Shown in pieces: positions 54,086 to 62,806 of a stretch of DNA of 64,000 nucleotides; positions within the stretch are counted from its first letter, which is position 1; the number at the start of each line of letters is the position of its first letter. Both the position numbers and the translations under genes were made by a program. The stretch comes from Zhongshania aliphaticivorans (GTDB lineage Bacteria; Pseudomonadota; Gammaproteobacteria; Pseudomonadales; Spongiibacteraceae). The notes under the pieces were generated by a model. It saw only the letters and a program-made list of their open reading frames with translations, made no database searches and was not told where the DNA came from. The stretch covers positions 90,772 through 154,771 of the forward strand of contig NZ_CACSIJ010000017.1 of assembly GCF_902705855.1 (NCBI RefSeq), in the 5' to 3' direction.

Positions 54086-56545
54086 ATGAGCAGGTTCAAA
54101 CATAAGCCATTGGCCTTCGCCATAAGCTTGTCACTATTGGCAAGTCCCTTCGCCACCATATATTCCAGCACCGCTGCTGCCGAAGCGGCAATTAACAACA
54201 CGGCCACCACAATCAAATCCTTTAATATAAACGCCGGCCCCCTTAGCCAAGTACTCAGTCAGTTCGCCGGCGCCGCAGGGGTCGCCCTCTCCTTTGATGC
54301 CTCGCTTTTTGTGAATCAAGTGTCGTCAGGTATTGAAGGAAGTTACAGCGTAGAACAAGGTTTTGCCCTATTACTGGCTGGTTCGGGACAAACAGCCGCC
54401 CGCCAGAGCAATGGTGATTACGTTCTTAAAAATACCGCTACTAATATGCTCCCCTCGGTAAAAATCTCTGCGTCTACCTTGGGTGCAACCTCTGAAGGTA
54501 CAGACAGCTATACCACTGGTTCAAACAGTACGGCGACGGGAATGGGGCTGACACTACGCGAAACGCCCCAGTCTGTTTCGGTTATGACCCGCAGCCGGAT
54601 TGAAGATCAAGGCTTAAATGAAATTAGTGAGGTGTTAGAGCAAACCGTTGGTATTAATTATGTACCTAGCAGTGGGCTGGGTACCGACGGCATTAATTAT
54701 TACGCGCGGGGATTTGAAGTAAAAAATTATCAAGTAAATGGCGTTTCACGACCAACAACAGTATACGGATTTAAAGAAACCACCGCCGATATGGCTGTGT
54801 ATGATAAGGTTGAAGTTGTTCGTGGTGCAACGGGCTTGCTTAATGGCGTTGGTCCGGCATCAGCCACGGTTAACTTAATACGTAAACGTGCCACTCGAGA
54901 CTTTCAAGCTTATGTAGAAGGTCAAACTGGGTCGTGGGATCGCTACCGCACCGAAGCTGATGTAAGTGGCTCGCTGTCTAAAGATGGACACATACGCGGT
55001 CGTATCGTAGCTGCCTATCAACAAAATGAATCCTACGTTGACCGTATGCAAATTGAAAAGCAGGTGCTTTTTGCTACTGTGGATGTCGACTTAAGTCATG
55101 CTACGGTTTTAACCTTAGGCGCAGAATTTCAGGAGTTTGAAAATCGTGGCGCATCTCGCGGCGGGGTTCCGATTTTTTATAGCGATGGCTCTCGTACTCA
55201 CTTTTCACGCTCTGCCAACACCGGCGCAAAATGGAATAATTTTTACAATGCCGACCAAGTACTTTTCGGCAATCTAGAACATCTGTTCGACAATGGCTGG
55301 ACTGCAGATGTAAACATTGAATATTCTCGCCCCGAATACGACGAAACTATAGGCTACCTCCGGGCGTCAAGCTCATCCAGCTTTGACCCCGTTACGGGTG
55401 AAGGTGCTAATCTTCTTACTGCTCGCTGGATGGGTGATTTGGAGCAAACGTCGGTGTCATTCAAAGCGTCTGGCCCCTTCGCTTTTTTAGGGTGGAACAA
55501 CAAACTCGTAATGGGTGCAAACTACAGTGAATCTAGCGACGAAGGCAATAACTACCCCGGCTGGTGGTTAGGCGGCGATTATTCACGCCCCGTTAATCCT
55601 TTTGAACTAATTGCCACGGGCGATGTTGAAAAAGCGGATCTTAACTCTTATAGCAGTCGTAACGGCGGTGAAGTAAAACAAAGTGGCGCTTTTACGGCGG
55701 TGCAACTCAAACCAATTGAACGTCTTTCTGTCATTGTCGGCGCACGCCTAACAAATTGGAAAGAGCGAGAATGGAATCAAGTCTTAGGTGCGGAACGTAT
55801 TTATAATGACAAAACGGAAGAGAATGGCGTAGTCACACCCTATACCGGCCTTGTGTTCGACATAAACGAGCAACTCTCCGCCTACCTTAGTTACACCCAG
55901 ATATTCGAACCGCAAACTGCAGAAGATATTAATGGCAGTACCCTTGCGCCGCTGGAAGGTACAAACAAAGAATTAGGATTAAAAGCGGAGTTGTTTGAAG
56001 GGCGATTAAATATTAGCGCGGCCTTATTCCAGGTAGAGCAAGACAACCTTGCCTTGGGGATTCCAGACACATTTAACTCAAAAGGCAACCAGGCGCATAT
56101 CGCGGTTAGTGGCACCTCATCAGAAGGCTATGAACTGGAAATTTCCGGCGAGTTATTACCAGGCTGGCAAGTCGGCGGAGGAATTAGCCACACCGAAGTT
56201 GATGACAAAGATAACAAACCATTACTAAGCCATATTCCTGAAGATAATATTAAATTCTTCAGCCGTTACCAATTTATTGGCGCATTAAAAGACTTAACGG
56301 TGGGTGGCAATCTACGCTGGCAGGGTCGCAGCTATAACAAAGATCTCGGCCCCAATGGCGAAGACTTTAGCCAAAGTAATTTTTATATAATCGACTTAAT
56401 GGCTAAATATCAGCTTATGGACAATCTTCAAACGTCCGTCAATGTTAATAATGTCTTTGATAAGACCTATTACGCAAGCCACGCCAACACTGCAGTATAC
56501 GGTGCGCCAAGACAGTTTATTGTGTCGGCAAAGTACACTTTTTAA
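54086..56545 (+). CDS. FecA/FpvA-like TonB-dependent siderophore receptor with signalling domain (cassette 4)
   Basis: 819 aa from the ATG at 54086, which has AAGGAG upstream (the longer frame begins at 54053). Signal peptide ends STAAAEA. STN domain (about 45-118: FNINAGPLSQVLSQFAGAAG, FALLLAGSGQT). The plug shows LTLRETPQSVSVMTRSRIED, VEVVRGATGLLNGVGPASA. The barrel ends FIVSAKYTF. The ETPQSVSV segment and size are typical of hydroxamate/mixed siderophore receptors such as FoxA and FpvA. The ligand is unknown. Confidence 0.93.
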   Translation: MSRFKHKPLAFAISLSLLASPFATIYSSTAAAEAAINNTATTIKSFNINAGPLSQVLSQFAGAAGVALSFDASLFVNQVSSGIEGSYSVEQGFALLLAGSGQTAARQSNGDYVLKNTATNMLPSVKISASTLGATSEGTDSYTTGSNSTATGMGLTLRETPQSVSVMTRSRIEDQGLNEISEVLEQTVGINYVPSSGLGTDGINYYARGFEVKNYQVNGVSRPTTVYGFKETTADMAVYDKVEVVRGATGLLNGVGPASATVNLIRKRATRDFQAYVEGQTGSWDRYRTEADVSGSLSKDGHIRGRIVAAYQQNESYVDRMQIEKQVLFATVDVDLSHATVLTLGAEFQEFENRGASRGGVPIFYSDGSRTHFSRSANTGAKWNNFYNADQVLFGNLEHLFDNGWTADVNIEYSRPEYDETIGYLRASSSSSFDPVTGEGANLLTARWMGDLEQTSVSFKASGPFAFLGWNNKLVMGANYSESSDEGNNYPGWWLGGDYSRPVNPFELIATGDVEKADLNSYSSRNGGEVKQSGAFTAVQLKPIERLSVIVGARLTNWKEREWNQVLGAERIYNDKTEENGVVTPYTGLVFDINEQLSAYLSYTQIFEPQTAEDINGSTLAPLEGTNKELGLKAELFEGRLNISAALFQVEQDNLALGIPDTFNSKGNQAHIAVSGTSSEGYELEISGELLPGWQVGGGISHTEVDDKDNKPLLSHIPEDNIKFFSRYQFIGALKDLTVGGNLRWQGRSYNKDLGPNGEDFSQSNFYIIDLMAKYQLMDNLQTSVNVNNVFDKTYYASHANTAVYGAPRQFIVSAKYTF

Positions 56546-56564
56546 TTTTATTAGAACGGAAATC

Positions 56565-56580
56565 GGGCTGGTAACGGCCC
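56565..56580 (+). terminator. Possible terminator after receptor 4
   Basis: GGGCTG-gtaa-CGGCCC (one G-T pair) followed by TGTTTATTA, 20 bases after the stop. A moderate rho-independent terminator. Confidence 0.5.
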
Positions 56581-56791
56581 TGTTTATTAAAACCTCCTGG
56601 TATTGACTCTCTACCTAACCAATCGGCGCAACCTCCAACACTAATCAAACGACTACCCTGCCGATATGGCCTTTTTGGCAATGGGGCATATTATTGAAAT
56701 CTGCACTCTTAAGACTCTCTTAATTATCATTGGATATGGTGAAGATGTCGCTGGCCGCATATAACGTTAATTAAGAGAATACCTAGAACTA

Positions 56792-58438
56792 ATGAATACT
56801 GCCTCGAATGATACCCCACCTAAAACGTTTCTCTCCGCATATTCAATATTAATCGTTCTTTCACTTTTTTTGTGCGTAACCGCAAATCTAACATTTTTTA
56901 AACATGTGTTAGAAATCTATCCATGGGCTACCAATCAAGCATTTATTTTCTCTTTGGCCGTGCTGGTATTTGCGTGCTTACTTTTCTTAGCGGCTATTTT
57001 CAGCCTTGTCGTACCGGTGAGAGTCACCGCCGCCATATTTCTAATGGTTGCTGCATCTAGCGCTTACTTTTCAGATACGTTCGGTACGGTTATTGATACT
57101 GAAATGCTACGCAACGTTCTTGAAACGAACGCGGCGGAGTCGGCTGATTTATTGAACATGCCACTTTTAGCTCGGCTCTTATTACTAGGTCTTGTACCTT
57201 CTCTGCTTGTCTGGCGGCATTGTGAGCGTAACGCTGGATTTGTAAGATCGGCGGTAAGGAATGGGCTTACGGCGGTAATCGCACTCGGTATCGCGGCGGC
57301 AAGTATTGCCTCGTTTAGCAGCCAGTATGCGAGTTTCTTTAGGGAGCATAAGCAAGTTAGATACTATATAAGCCCTGCCTACCCTATCTATTCCGCATTT
57401 AATTTTGCCGCTAGCTTTATGCCTAGTGGCCCAACGCTACCCTTTCAAGTACTACAAGCGCAGGCAAACATCTTTGAAGAGCAAGAGGCACACTCGGAAC
57501 TTATTATTTTGGTAGTTGGAGAAACCGCTAGAGCAGATCACTTTTCATTAAATGGCTATGAGCGCGAGACGAATCCTGAGCTATCTAGATTAGATCACTT
57601 AATCAGCTATTCCGATATTCAGTCCTGCGGGACTGCGACCGCGATATCTGTGCCCTGCATGTTCTCGTATTCAAGACACGACAATTTTGACCTAAAAAGC
57701 GCACGAAATACGGAAAATGGCTTAGATTTACTGCAATCTGCTGGGGTAAATGTACTGTGGAGAGACAATAATTCAAACTCAAAAGGTGTGGCTGACAGGG
57801 TGGAATTTGAGAGTTTTAGATCGCCCGCGCGGAATCCAATATGCGATTCAGAATGCCGGGATATAGGGATGCTAGAGGGATTGCAAGAGTATGTTGACGG
57901 ACATTCCGGCGACACCTTAATCGTGCTCCATCAAATGGGAAGTCACGGCCCTGCCTACTTTGAGCGTTATCCAAAGGAATTTGAACAGTTTACACCAGCG
58001 TGTCAGTCGGCTGAGTTGTCTGAATGTACTCAACAGGAAGTGATTAACGCCTACGACAACACTATTTTATATACAGATTATTTTCTTTCGCAGGTCATTC
58101 GCTTTTTGCAAGCGAACTCCGGTCACTATGAGACATCGATGTTTTACGTGAGCGATCACGGTGAATCGCTTGGTGAATCCGGGATCTATTTGCATGGAAT
58201 GCCCTATGGTTTCGCTCCCAAAGCACAAACCCATGTACCCGTGCTAGCGTGGGTTGGTGAGTCGTCAGATATTGATTACGAGCAAAGCAAATTATTAAAG
58301 GACATTCCCAATACCCACGATGCGGTTTTTGATACCTTGATGACGGTCTTCGAGGTGACAACAGATTTACTTCCCACGTCAGACGCTAAGCTAGTCACGC
58401 TTGAACCTGAGGAGGACGCTGCCGATGTCGCCCGCTAA
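56792..58438 (+). CDS. eptA: Lipid A phosphoethanolamine transferase, EptA-type
   Basis: 548 aa inner-membrane enzyme adding phosphoethanolamine from phosphatidylethanolamine to lipid A, lowering negative charge and polymyxin binding. Five N-terminal helices (to about 180) precede a periplasmic alkaline-phosphatase-like domain. Zn ligands and nucleophile are visible: GETARADHFSLNGY (Glu244) and SCGTATAISVPCMFS (Thr281). YVSDHGESLGESGIYLHGMP follows near the C-terminus. Multiple Cys suit the family's disulfides. The PAP2 phosphatase gene begins inside its last codons, suggesting coupled action on lipid A phosphates. Confidence 0.93.
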   Translation: MNTASNDTPPKTFLSAYSILIVLSLFLCVTANLTFFKHVLEIYPWATNQAFIFSLAVLVFACLLFLAAIFSLVVPVRVTAAIFLMVAASSAYFSDTFGTVIDTEMLRNVLETNAAESADLLNMPLLARLLLLGLVPSLLVWRHCERNAGFVRSAVRNGLTAVIALGIAAASIASFSSQYASFFREHKQVRYYISPAYPIYSAFNFAASFMPSGPTLPFQVLQAQANIFEEQEAHSELIILVVGETARADHFSLNGYERETNPELSRLDHLISYSDIQSCGTATAISVPCMFSYSRHDNFDLKSARNTENGLDLLQSAGVNVLWRDNNSNSKGVADRVEFESFRSPARNPICDSECRDIGMLEGLQEYVDGHSGDTLIVLHQMGSHGPAYFERYPKEFEQFTPACQSAELSECTQQEVINAYDNTILYTDYFLSQVIRFLQANSGHYETSMFYVSDHGESLGESGIYLHGMPYGFAPKAQTHVPVLAWVGESSDIDYEQSKLLKDIPNTHDAVFDTLMTVFEVTTDLLPTSDAKLVTLEPEEDAADVAR

Positions 58439-59141
58439 GCATATCGCTATTTCCATTGTCGTGTTAATAACGCTGATGCTGTGTTTTGAACTCACCAATC
58501 TCGACCCTTGGGTGCAAAATTTTTTATACGACCGGCAATCTGGTGAATGGGTTTTAAGTACATCCAATTCGCTCCTTCACCTCCTAGTCTATGACGGCCC
58601 CAAAAAATTGCTGGTCCTATTTGAATTACTGTTATTGATCCTAGCCATTTTTTGTCATAAAAGCCCACTACTCAAAAGCTACCAGCAGGGAGTATTGATA
58701 ATATTAATCGCTTTACCCCTTGGGCCAGCGCTGGTGTCATTCCTTAAGAGCAGCACAAATGTCGCCTGCCCTTATGCACTTACCGAATACGGTGGAAAAT
58801 TACCCTATATTCGAGTTTTTGAAGCATACCCACAGGATAATCAGCCCCAAAAGCAGCAGCGCTGTTTCCCTGCCGGTCATGCAAGCGGTGGTTTTGCACT
58901 GCTGGCACTGTTCTATCTTCCAAAAACCCGCCGCAATAAATACAAAATGGTGGCGACAGCGCTTACTGTGGGGAGTTTAATGGGTGGATATAAAATGATG
59001 GTCGGGCATCATTTTTTAAGTCACACCTTGATCTCAATGGTGGTTTGCTGGCTAGTGGTGAATATCGTCGCCCTTTTAGTTCTGCCGTGGCCAAATAAAG
59101 ATCAATCCACACATGAGTGCGCCCATCCGGAAACCAGTTAA
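58425..59141 (+). CDS. PAP2-family membrane phosphatase (possible lipid A phosphatase)
   Basis: 238 aa from the ATG at 58425, overlapping eptA by 14 bases, with GAGGA upstream. Several membrane helices. The phosphatase motifs are recognisable as KSSTNVACPYAL, FPAGHASGG and GGYKMMVGHHFLSHTLIS with both catalytic His, somewhat diverged from the consensus. Such enzymes dephosphorylate lipid A (LpxE/LpxF), undecaprenyl pyrophosphate or phosphatidylglycerol phosphate. The tight pairing with eptA favours lipid A, since in Helicobacter LpxE clears a phosphate before EptA acts. Confidence 0.85.
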   Translation: MSPAKHIAISIVVLITLMLCFELTNLDPWVQNFLYDRQSGEWVLSTSNSLLHLLVYDGPKKLLVLFELLLLILAIFCHKSPLLKSYQQGVLIILIALPLGPALVSFLKSSTNVACPYALTEYGGKLPYIRVFEAYPQDNQPQKQQRCFPAGHASGGFALLALFYLPKTRRNKYKMVATALTVGSLMGGYKMMVGHHFLSHTLISMVVCWLVVNIVALLVLPWPNKDQSTHECAHPETS

Positions 59142-59342
59142 GTATTGTGCAGCTGATTTAGCCGGTTTAGTCATCATCCAAATGCCTTATTAGGTTTTAA
59201 GTCAATATGGCAATGTGACGTGCTTTAACGCTCTTCATACGTGGTTCTCCAGCGCGGTCTGTATTATGATTATGCCGGTTCTTACTCTGGCTGACGCTCC
59301 GTCATCCGTGCCCGAATGATAACTAATAAGGATTGTAATTCT

Positions 59343-60848
59343 ATGGATCAAAGTATGGTGCGCGCCTTTGCGGGCAATTTTCTTGGTAATGCGCCACTGT
59401 GGTATAAAAAAACCATCATTGGCTTTCTGATTTTAAACCCTATTCTCTTTTTTACCGTTGGCCCGTTCATTGCTGGTTGGGCGCTAATTGCAGAGTTTAT
59501 ATTTGCTCTAGCGATGGCACTAAAGTGCTACCCCCTGCAGCCTGGTGGTTTGTTGGCCATCGAGGCTATTGTTATCGGTATGGCCTCGCCAGAAACCGTG
59601 TACATGGAGGCCAAAAACAATTTCGAAGTGATCCTGCTATTAGTATTTATGGTAGCGGGCATTTACTTTATGAAAAATCTACTGCTATTTGTTTTTACTA
59701 AGTTATTACTCGGTATTCGCTCTAAGGTCGCCTTGTCACTGGTTTTTTCTGGTATGGCCGCGATACTTAGCGCGTTTCTAGATGCGTTAACAGTAACTGC
59801 GGTTCTGATTGCCGTCGGTATTGGTTTTTACTCGGTGTACCACCGTGTGGCCTCTGGTGGGCATCATTCACACCATGACCATGATCATGGTGACGACGAT
59901 AAGGTAACGGATAATTCTCGCGCCGATTTAGAGCAGTTTCGTGCATTCTTGCGCAGCCTATTAATGCATGGCGCAGTGGGTACGGCATTGGGTGGTGTGT
60001 GCACTTTGGTTGGTGAGCCACAAAATTTACTTATCGCTGAAAAGATGGGATGGAGCTTCATCCACTTCTTCCAAGTGATGGCGCCGATTACTATGCCGGT
60101 TCTATTTGCTGGCCTGTGTACCTGTGCCCTGTTGGAGGTTTTTGGCTGGTTTGGCTATGGTGCAAAACTGCCAGATTCGGTACGTAATGTTTTGGTTGAG
60201 TATGACAATGAGCAAGATGAAAAAAGAACGTCATCCGATGTTGCACAGCTTATTGTACAAGGCTTAGTTGCCGTATTTTTGGTTATCGGCCTTGCCTTAC
60301 ACTTGGCTCCTGTTGGCTTGATTGGTTTAACTATTATCGTGCTGCAAACCGCCTTTAATGGCATTGTAGATGAACACCGTATTGGCCACGCATTTGAAGA
60401 GGCCCTGCCCTTCACTGCCTTGCTAGTGGTGTTCTTCGCCATAGTTGGGGTAATTCACGAGCAGCATTTATTTAAGCCAATTATCGACACTGTACTTGCG
60501 ATGGAAGGTCAGATGAGAACGGTAATGTTCTTTGTTGCCAACGGTTTACTCAGTGTGATTAGTGACAACGTGTTTGTTGCGACAGTATATATAAACGAAG
60601 TGAAGGCAGCGTTTGATGCTGGTAATTTAACGCGCGAAGAGCTAGAGCATTTGGCTGTGGCCATTAATACTGGCACGAATATTCCAAGTGTTGGTACGCC
60701 AAACGGCCAAGCCGCGTTCTTATTCTTGCTGACCTCTGCCCTCGCCCCACTCATTCGTTTGTCGTACGGCAAGATGGTTATAATGGCGTTGCCATATACC
60801 ATCGTGATGAGCAGCGTTGCGGTTACCGCAGTGTGGTTCTTTGACTAA
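59343..60848 (+). CDS. nhaB: Na+/H+ antiporter NhaB
   Basis: 501 aa from the ATG at 59343 (AAGGA upstream; a longer frame starts at 59316). Inner-membrane antiporter exporting sodium in exchange for protons. It follows E. coli NhaB along its length as recalled: [76 protein letters not shown] and [21 protein letters not shown] His/Asp-rich cytoplasmic loop ([13 protein letters not shown]) is an addition that may bind metal or sense pH. Its terminator is split by an IS element. Confidence 0.95.
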   Translation: MDQSMVRAFAGNFLGNAPLWYKKTIIGFLILNPILFFTVGPFIAGWALIAEFIFALAMALKCYPLQPGGLLAIEAIVIGMASPETVYMEAKNNFEVILLLVFMVAGIYFMKNLLLFVFTKLLLGIRSKVALSLVFSGMAAILSAFLDALTVTAVLIAVGIGFYSVYHRVASGGHHSHHDHDHGDDDKVTDNSRADLEQFRAFLRSLLMHGAVGTALGGVCTLVGEPQNLLIAEKMGWSFIHFFQVMAPITMPVLFAGLCTCALLEVFGWFGYGAKLPDSVRNVLVEYDNEQDEKRTSSDVAQLIVQGLVAVFLVIGLALHLAPVGLIGLTIIVLQTAFNGIVDEHRIGHAFEEALPFTALLVVFFAIVGVIHEQHLFKPIIDTVLAMEGQMRTVMFFVANGLLSVISDNVFVATVYINEVKAAFDAGNLTREELEHLAVAINTGTNIPSVGTPNGQAAFLFLLTSALAPLIRLSYGKMVIMALPYTIVMSSVAVTAVWFFD

Positions 60849-60935
60849 GTAATAAATCAAAAAACGCACTAAAAAAGGGCCCCTGTGGCACTGCTGTCCC
60901 ACAGTTTGGGATAAATAAGAAAGCCTGAACCTCTG

Positions 60936-62138
60936 TTGTTACAATGGATCTGCGAAGAAACTATTGAACAACAAGGGATTCAGGCTTTGTCACATCATAA
61001 CACCGCATTTCAGCAGCTGCTAAAACCTCTTTCGAGACATGAATTTGAGGGATTGGCCAAACAGCATCATGTTGGACAAAAACTGCGTTCCGCTAGCCGT
61101 TGGGATCAGTTTGTCGGCATGGCGATGTCGCAGCTTTCGGGTCGTCAAAGCCTGCGTGATATTCAATCGAACTTGGAGGCGCAGCAACACAAGCTCTACC
61201 ATCTTGGCGCCAAGCCTATTGCGCGAACGACACTGGCCCGGCTGAACGAGAATCAGCCTGCCGAACTCTACGAAGCACTTTTCCACAAACTGCTGGCTCG
61301 CTGTAAATCCCAGCCTGGAAAGCATAAATTTCGTTTCAAAAACCCGCTTTATTCACTGGATGCAAGCGCGCTGGATTTATCCATCAAGCTCTTTCCGTGG
61401 GCGGCCCATCGTGATGATGCCGCCAATGTAAAGCTCAGCGTGGGGCTTAACCATGCGAGTGATATTCCAGAGTTTGTCGCCCTGAGTGACGGTAATGAAA
61501 ACGATATGGTTGAAGGTAGGAAATTCTGTTTCCCCAAAGGCAGTATTGTCGCTTTTGATAAAGGGTATGTGGACTATCAGTGGTTCGCAAGCCTAACAAA
61601 ACAAAGAGTTAGCTTCGTTACTCGGCTACGTGCCAAGGCTGTCTACCGTGTACTTGAGCGTAGATCTATTAATAAAAAGGCGGACATCACCAGCGACCAA
61701 GTCATTGAGCTCAGTAGTGCTCATGCTATTAAGCGCGGGGCGCCCAAGCTGCGTCGAATCGGCTATCGCGATGCTGAAATACATCGGCATTATCAATTTC
61801 TGACCAACAACTTTACGCTGTCAGCAGCTACGATTGCGGCCATTTATAAGGACAGATGGAAAGTAGAGCTGTTCTTCAAGGCGATCAAACAAAACCTTAA
61901 GATTAAAGCCTTTGTCGGCACCTCTAAGAATGCAGTTTTAACGCAGATATGGATTGCTCTGGTTGTGTACCTACTGGTGGCATTTGCACGTTACAGTGCG
62001 AAAGAAGGGTGGACCGTTCAACGCATGCTAAGAGTGTTACAACTGAATCTGTTTGAGAGAAAGGCGCTAATAGAGATCTTTAATCCAAGTCCGCCGCTCA
62101 AACAAAAAGACCAACCTCAAATGAGGTTGGTCTTATGA
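60936..62138 (+). CDS. IS4-family DDE transposase
   Basis: 400 aa, apparently from a TTG start at 60936; no closer ATG gives a complete N-terminus. Catalytic residues are DAS (Asp142), FDKGY (Asp208) and Glu311 within the IS4 signature Y-2-R-3-E-6-K (YKDRWKVELFFKAIK). The N-terminal domain (LSRHEFEGLAKQH, ASRWDQFVGMAMSQLSGRQS) is typical of the group. It is full length, so the element is probably active. A perfect hairpin overlaps its last codons and may stop transcription leaving the element. Confidence 0.95.
   Translation: MLQWICEETIEQQGIQALSHHNTAFQQLLKPLSRHEFEGLAKQHHVGQKLRSASRWDQFVGMAMSQLSGRQSLRDIQSNLEAQQHKLYHLGAKPIARTTLARLNENQPAELYEALFHKLLARCKSQPGKHKFRFKNPLYSLDASALDLSIKLFPWAAHRDDAANVKLSVGLNHASDIPEFVALSDGNENDMVEGRKFCFPKGSIVAFDKGYVDYQWFASLTKQRVSFVTRLRAKAVYRVLERRSINKKADITSDQVIELSSAHAIKRGAPKLRRIGYRDAEIHRHYQFLTNNFTLSAATIAAIYKDRWKVELFFKAIKQNLKIKAFVGTSKNAVLTQIWIALVVYLLVAFARYSAKEGWTVQRMLRVLQLNLFERKALIEIFNPSPPLKQKDQPQMRLVL
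62107..62134 (+). terminator. Hairpin at the end of the transposase gene
   Basis: AAGACCAACCTCA-aa-TGAGGTTGGTCTT, a perfect 13-base stem overlapping the final codons of the transposase. Likely insulates the element or ends its transcript. Confidence 0.6.
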
Positions 62139-62218
62139 CTGTCAAACTGTGGGACAGCAGTGCCCCTGTGGCCCTTTTTTAGTTTGTTAGATGATGAATT
62201 CTGTCTTATAGGTGCTAG

Positions 62219-62716
62219 TTAGTCGAAATAGTTTTCATCGCTAAGAAAACGGACAGACATATCTTGCTTCATTTTTTTGCCACCTAGTTTCGCATCAGCC
62301 CCAAGTGTTGTGATTTCAAAGCCAGGGGGAGAATCTGAGCTCTCGTAGTGATAGGCATTGCCCCAAGGATCTTGAGTAAGACTGGCACGACCTATATACG
62401 GGCCTTTCCATAATGGCGCCAAGGGTGGTGTTTGCGGTTTTATAAACAGCGCAATCAATCCTTGTTCTTTGCTTGGGTAGCGTTTGTTATCTAGTTTGTA
62501 CTGGTGTAAGGCGATAGATAGACGGCGAAAATCGTTGTTTACCTGCTCGCTCATCGCACTTCCAAGACGTAAAAAAATAATTATACTGACAGCCAGAATA
62601 ATGACGCCGGCAATAGCCATAATTATTTTTAACTCCCAGCGTTTAATTCCTAGCTGGAGGTACTTGCGGGAGGTTTTATTCCGATTCGCTACTTTAGCGT
62701 GGAGTACGTCAGTCAA
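62219..62716 (-). CDS. GspG-like type II secretion pseudopilin-related protein
   Basis: 165 aa. The C-terminal two thirds match the GspG pseudopilin domain: LHQYKLDNKRYPSKEQGLIA, WKGPYI, DPWGNAYHY, ITTLGADAKLGG. The N-terminal region is unusual. A cytoplasmic extension of about 20 residues precedes GIKRWELKIIMAIAGVIILA, where a Gly and a Glu keep the -1/+5 spacing of prepilin cleavage, but the Phe-Thr-Leu-Ile core is replaced by charged residues. It is not part of a gsp operon. It may be a non-processed membrane-anchored relative. The stop lies just beyond the IS insertion. Confidence 0.75.
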   Translation of the reverse strand: MTDVLHAKVANRNKTSRKYLQLGIKRWELKIIMAIAGVIILAVSIIIFLRLGSAMSEQVNNDFRRLSIALHQYKLDNKRYPSKEQGLIALFIKPQTPPLAPLWKGPYIGRASLTQDPWGNAYHYESSDSPPGFEITTLGADAKLGGKKMKQDMSVRFLSDENYFD

Positions 62717-62773
62717 TATTTACCACTCTTCAACCTACAAAATGCCATTGGCGTCGACTCTGTAATGGCGCAT

Positions 62774-62804
62774 ACAGGCGATAGCCTATCCGGCTATAGC
62801 CTGT
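62774..62804 (-). terminator. Hairpin downstream of sohB
   Basis: ACAGGCGATAGCC-tatcc-GGCTATAGCCTGT, a 13-base stem with one mismatch immediately after the sohB stop on the minus strand. No T-run, so function is uncertain. Confidence 0.45.
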
Positions 62805-62806
62805 TC

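Larger units (their letters stand above)
60880..62171 (+). mobile_element. IS4-family insertion sequence with 9-base target duplication
   Basis: The element spans 60889-62162 (1274 bases) with perfect 20-base terminal inverted repeats: CACTGCTGTCCCACAGTTTG at 60889-60908 and its complement at 62143-62162. The flanks CCCCTGTGG at 60880-60888 and 62163-62171 are identical, a target duplication of IS4-typical length. Joining the flanks restores a hairpin with A- and T-tracts, the nhaB terminator. Intact ends, duplication and transposase suggest a recent insertion. Confidence 0.93.
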
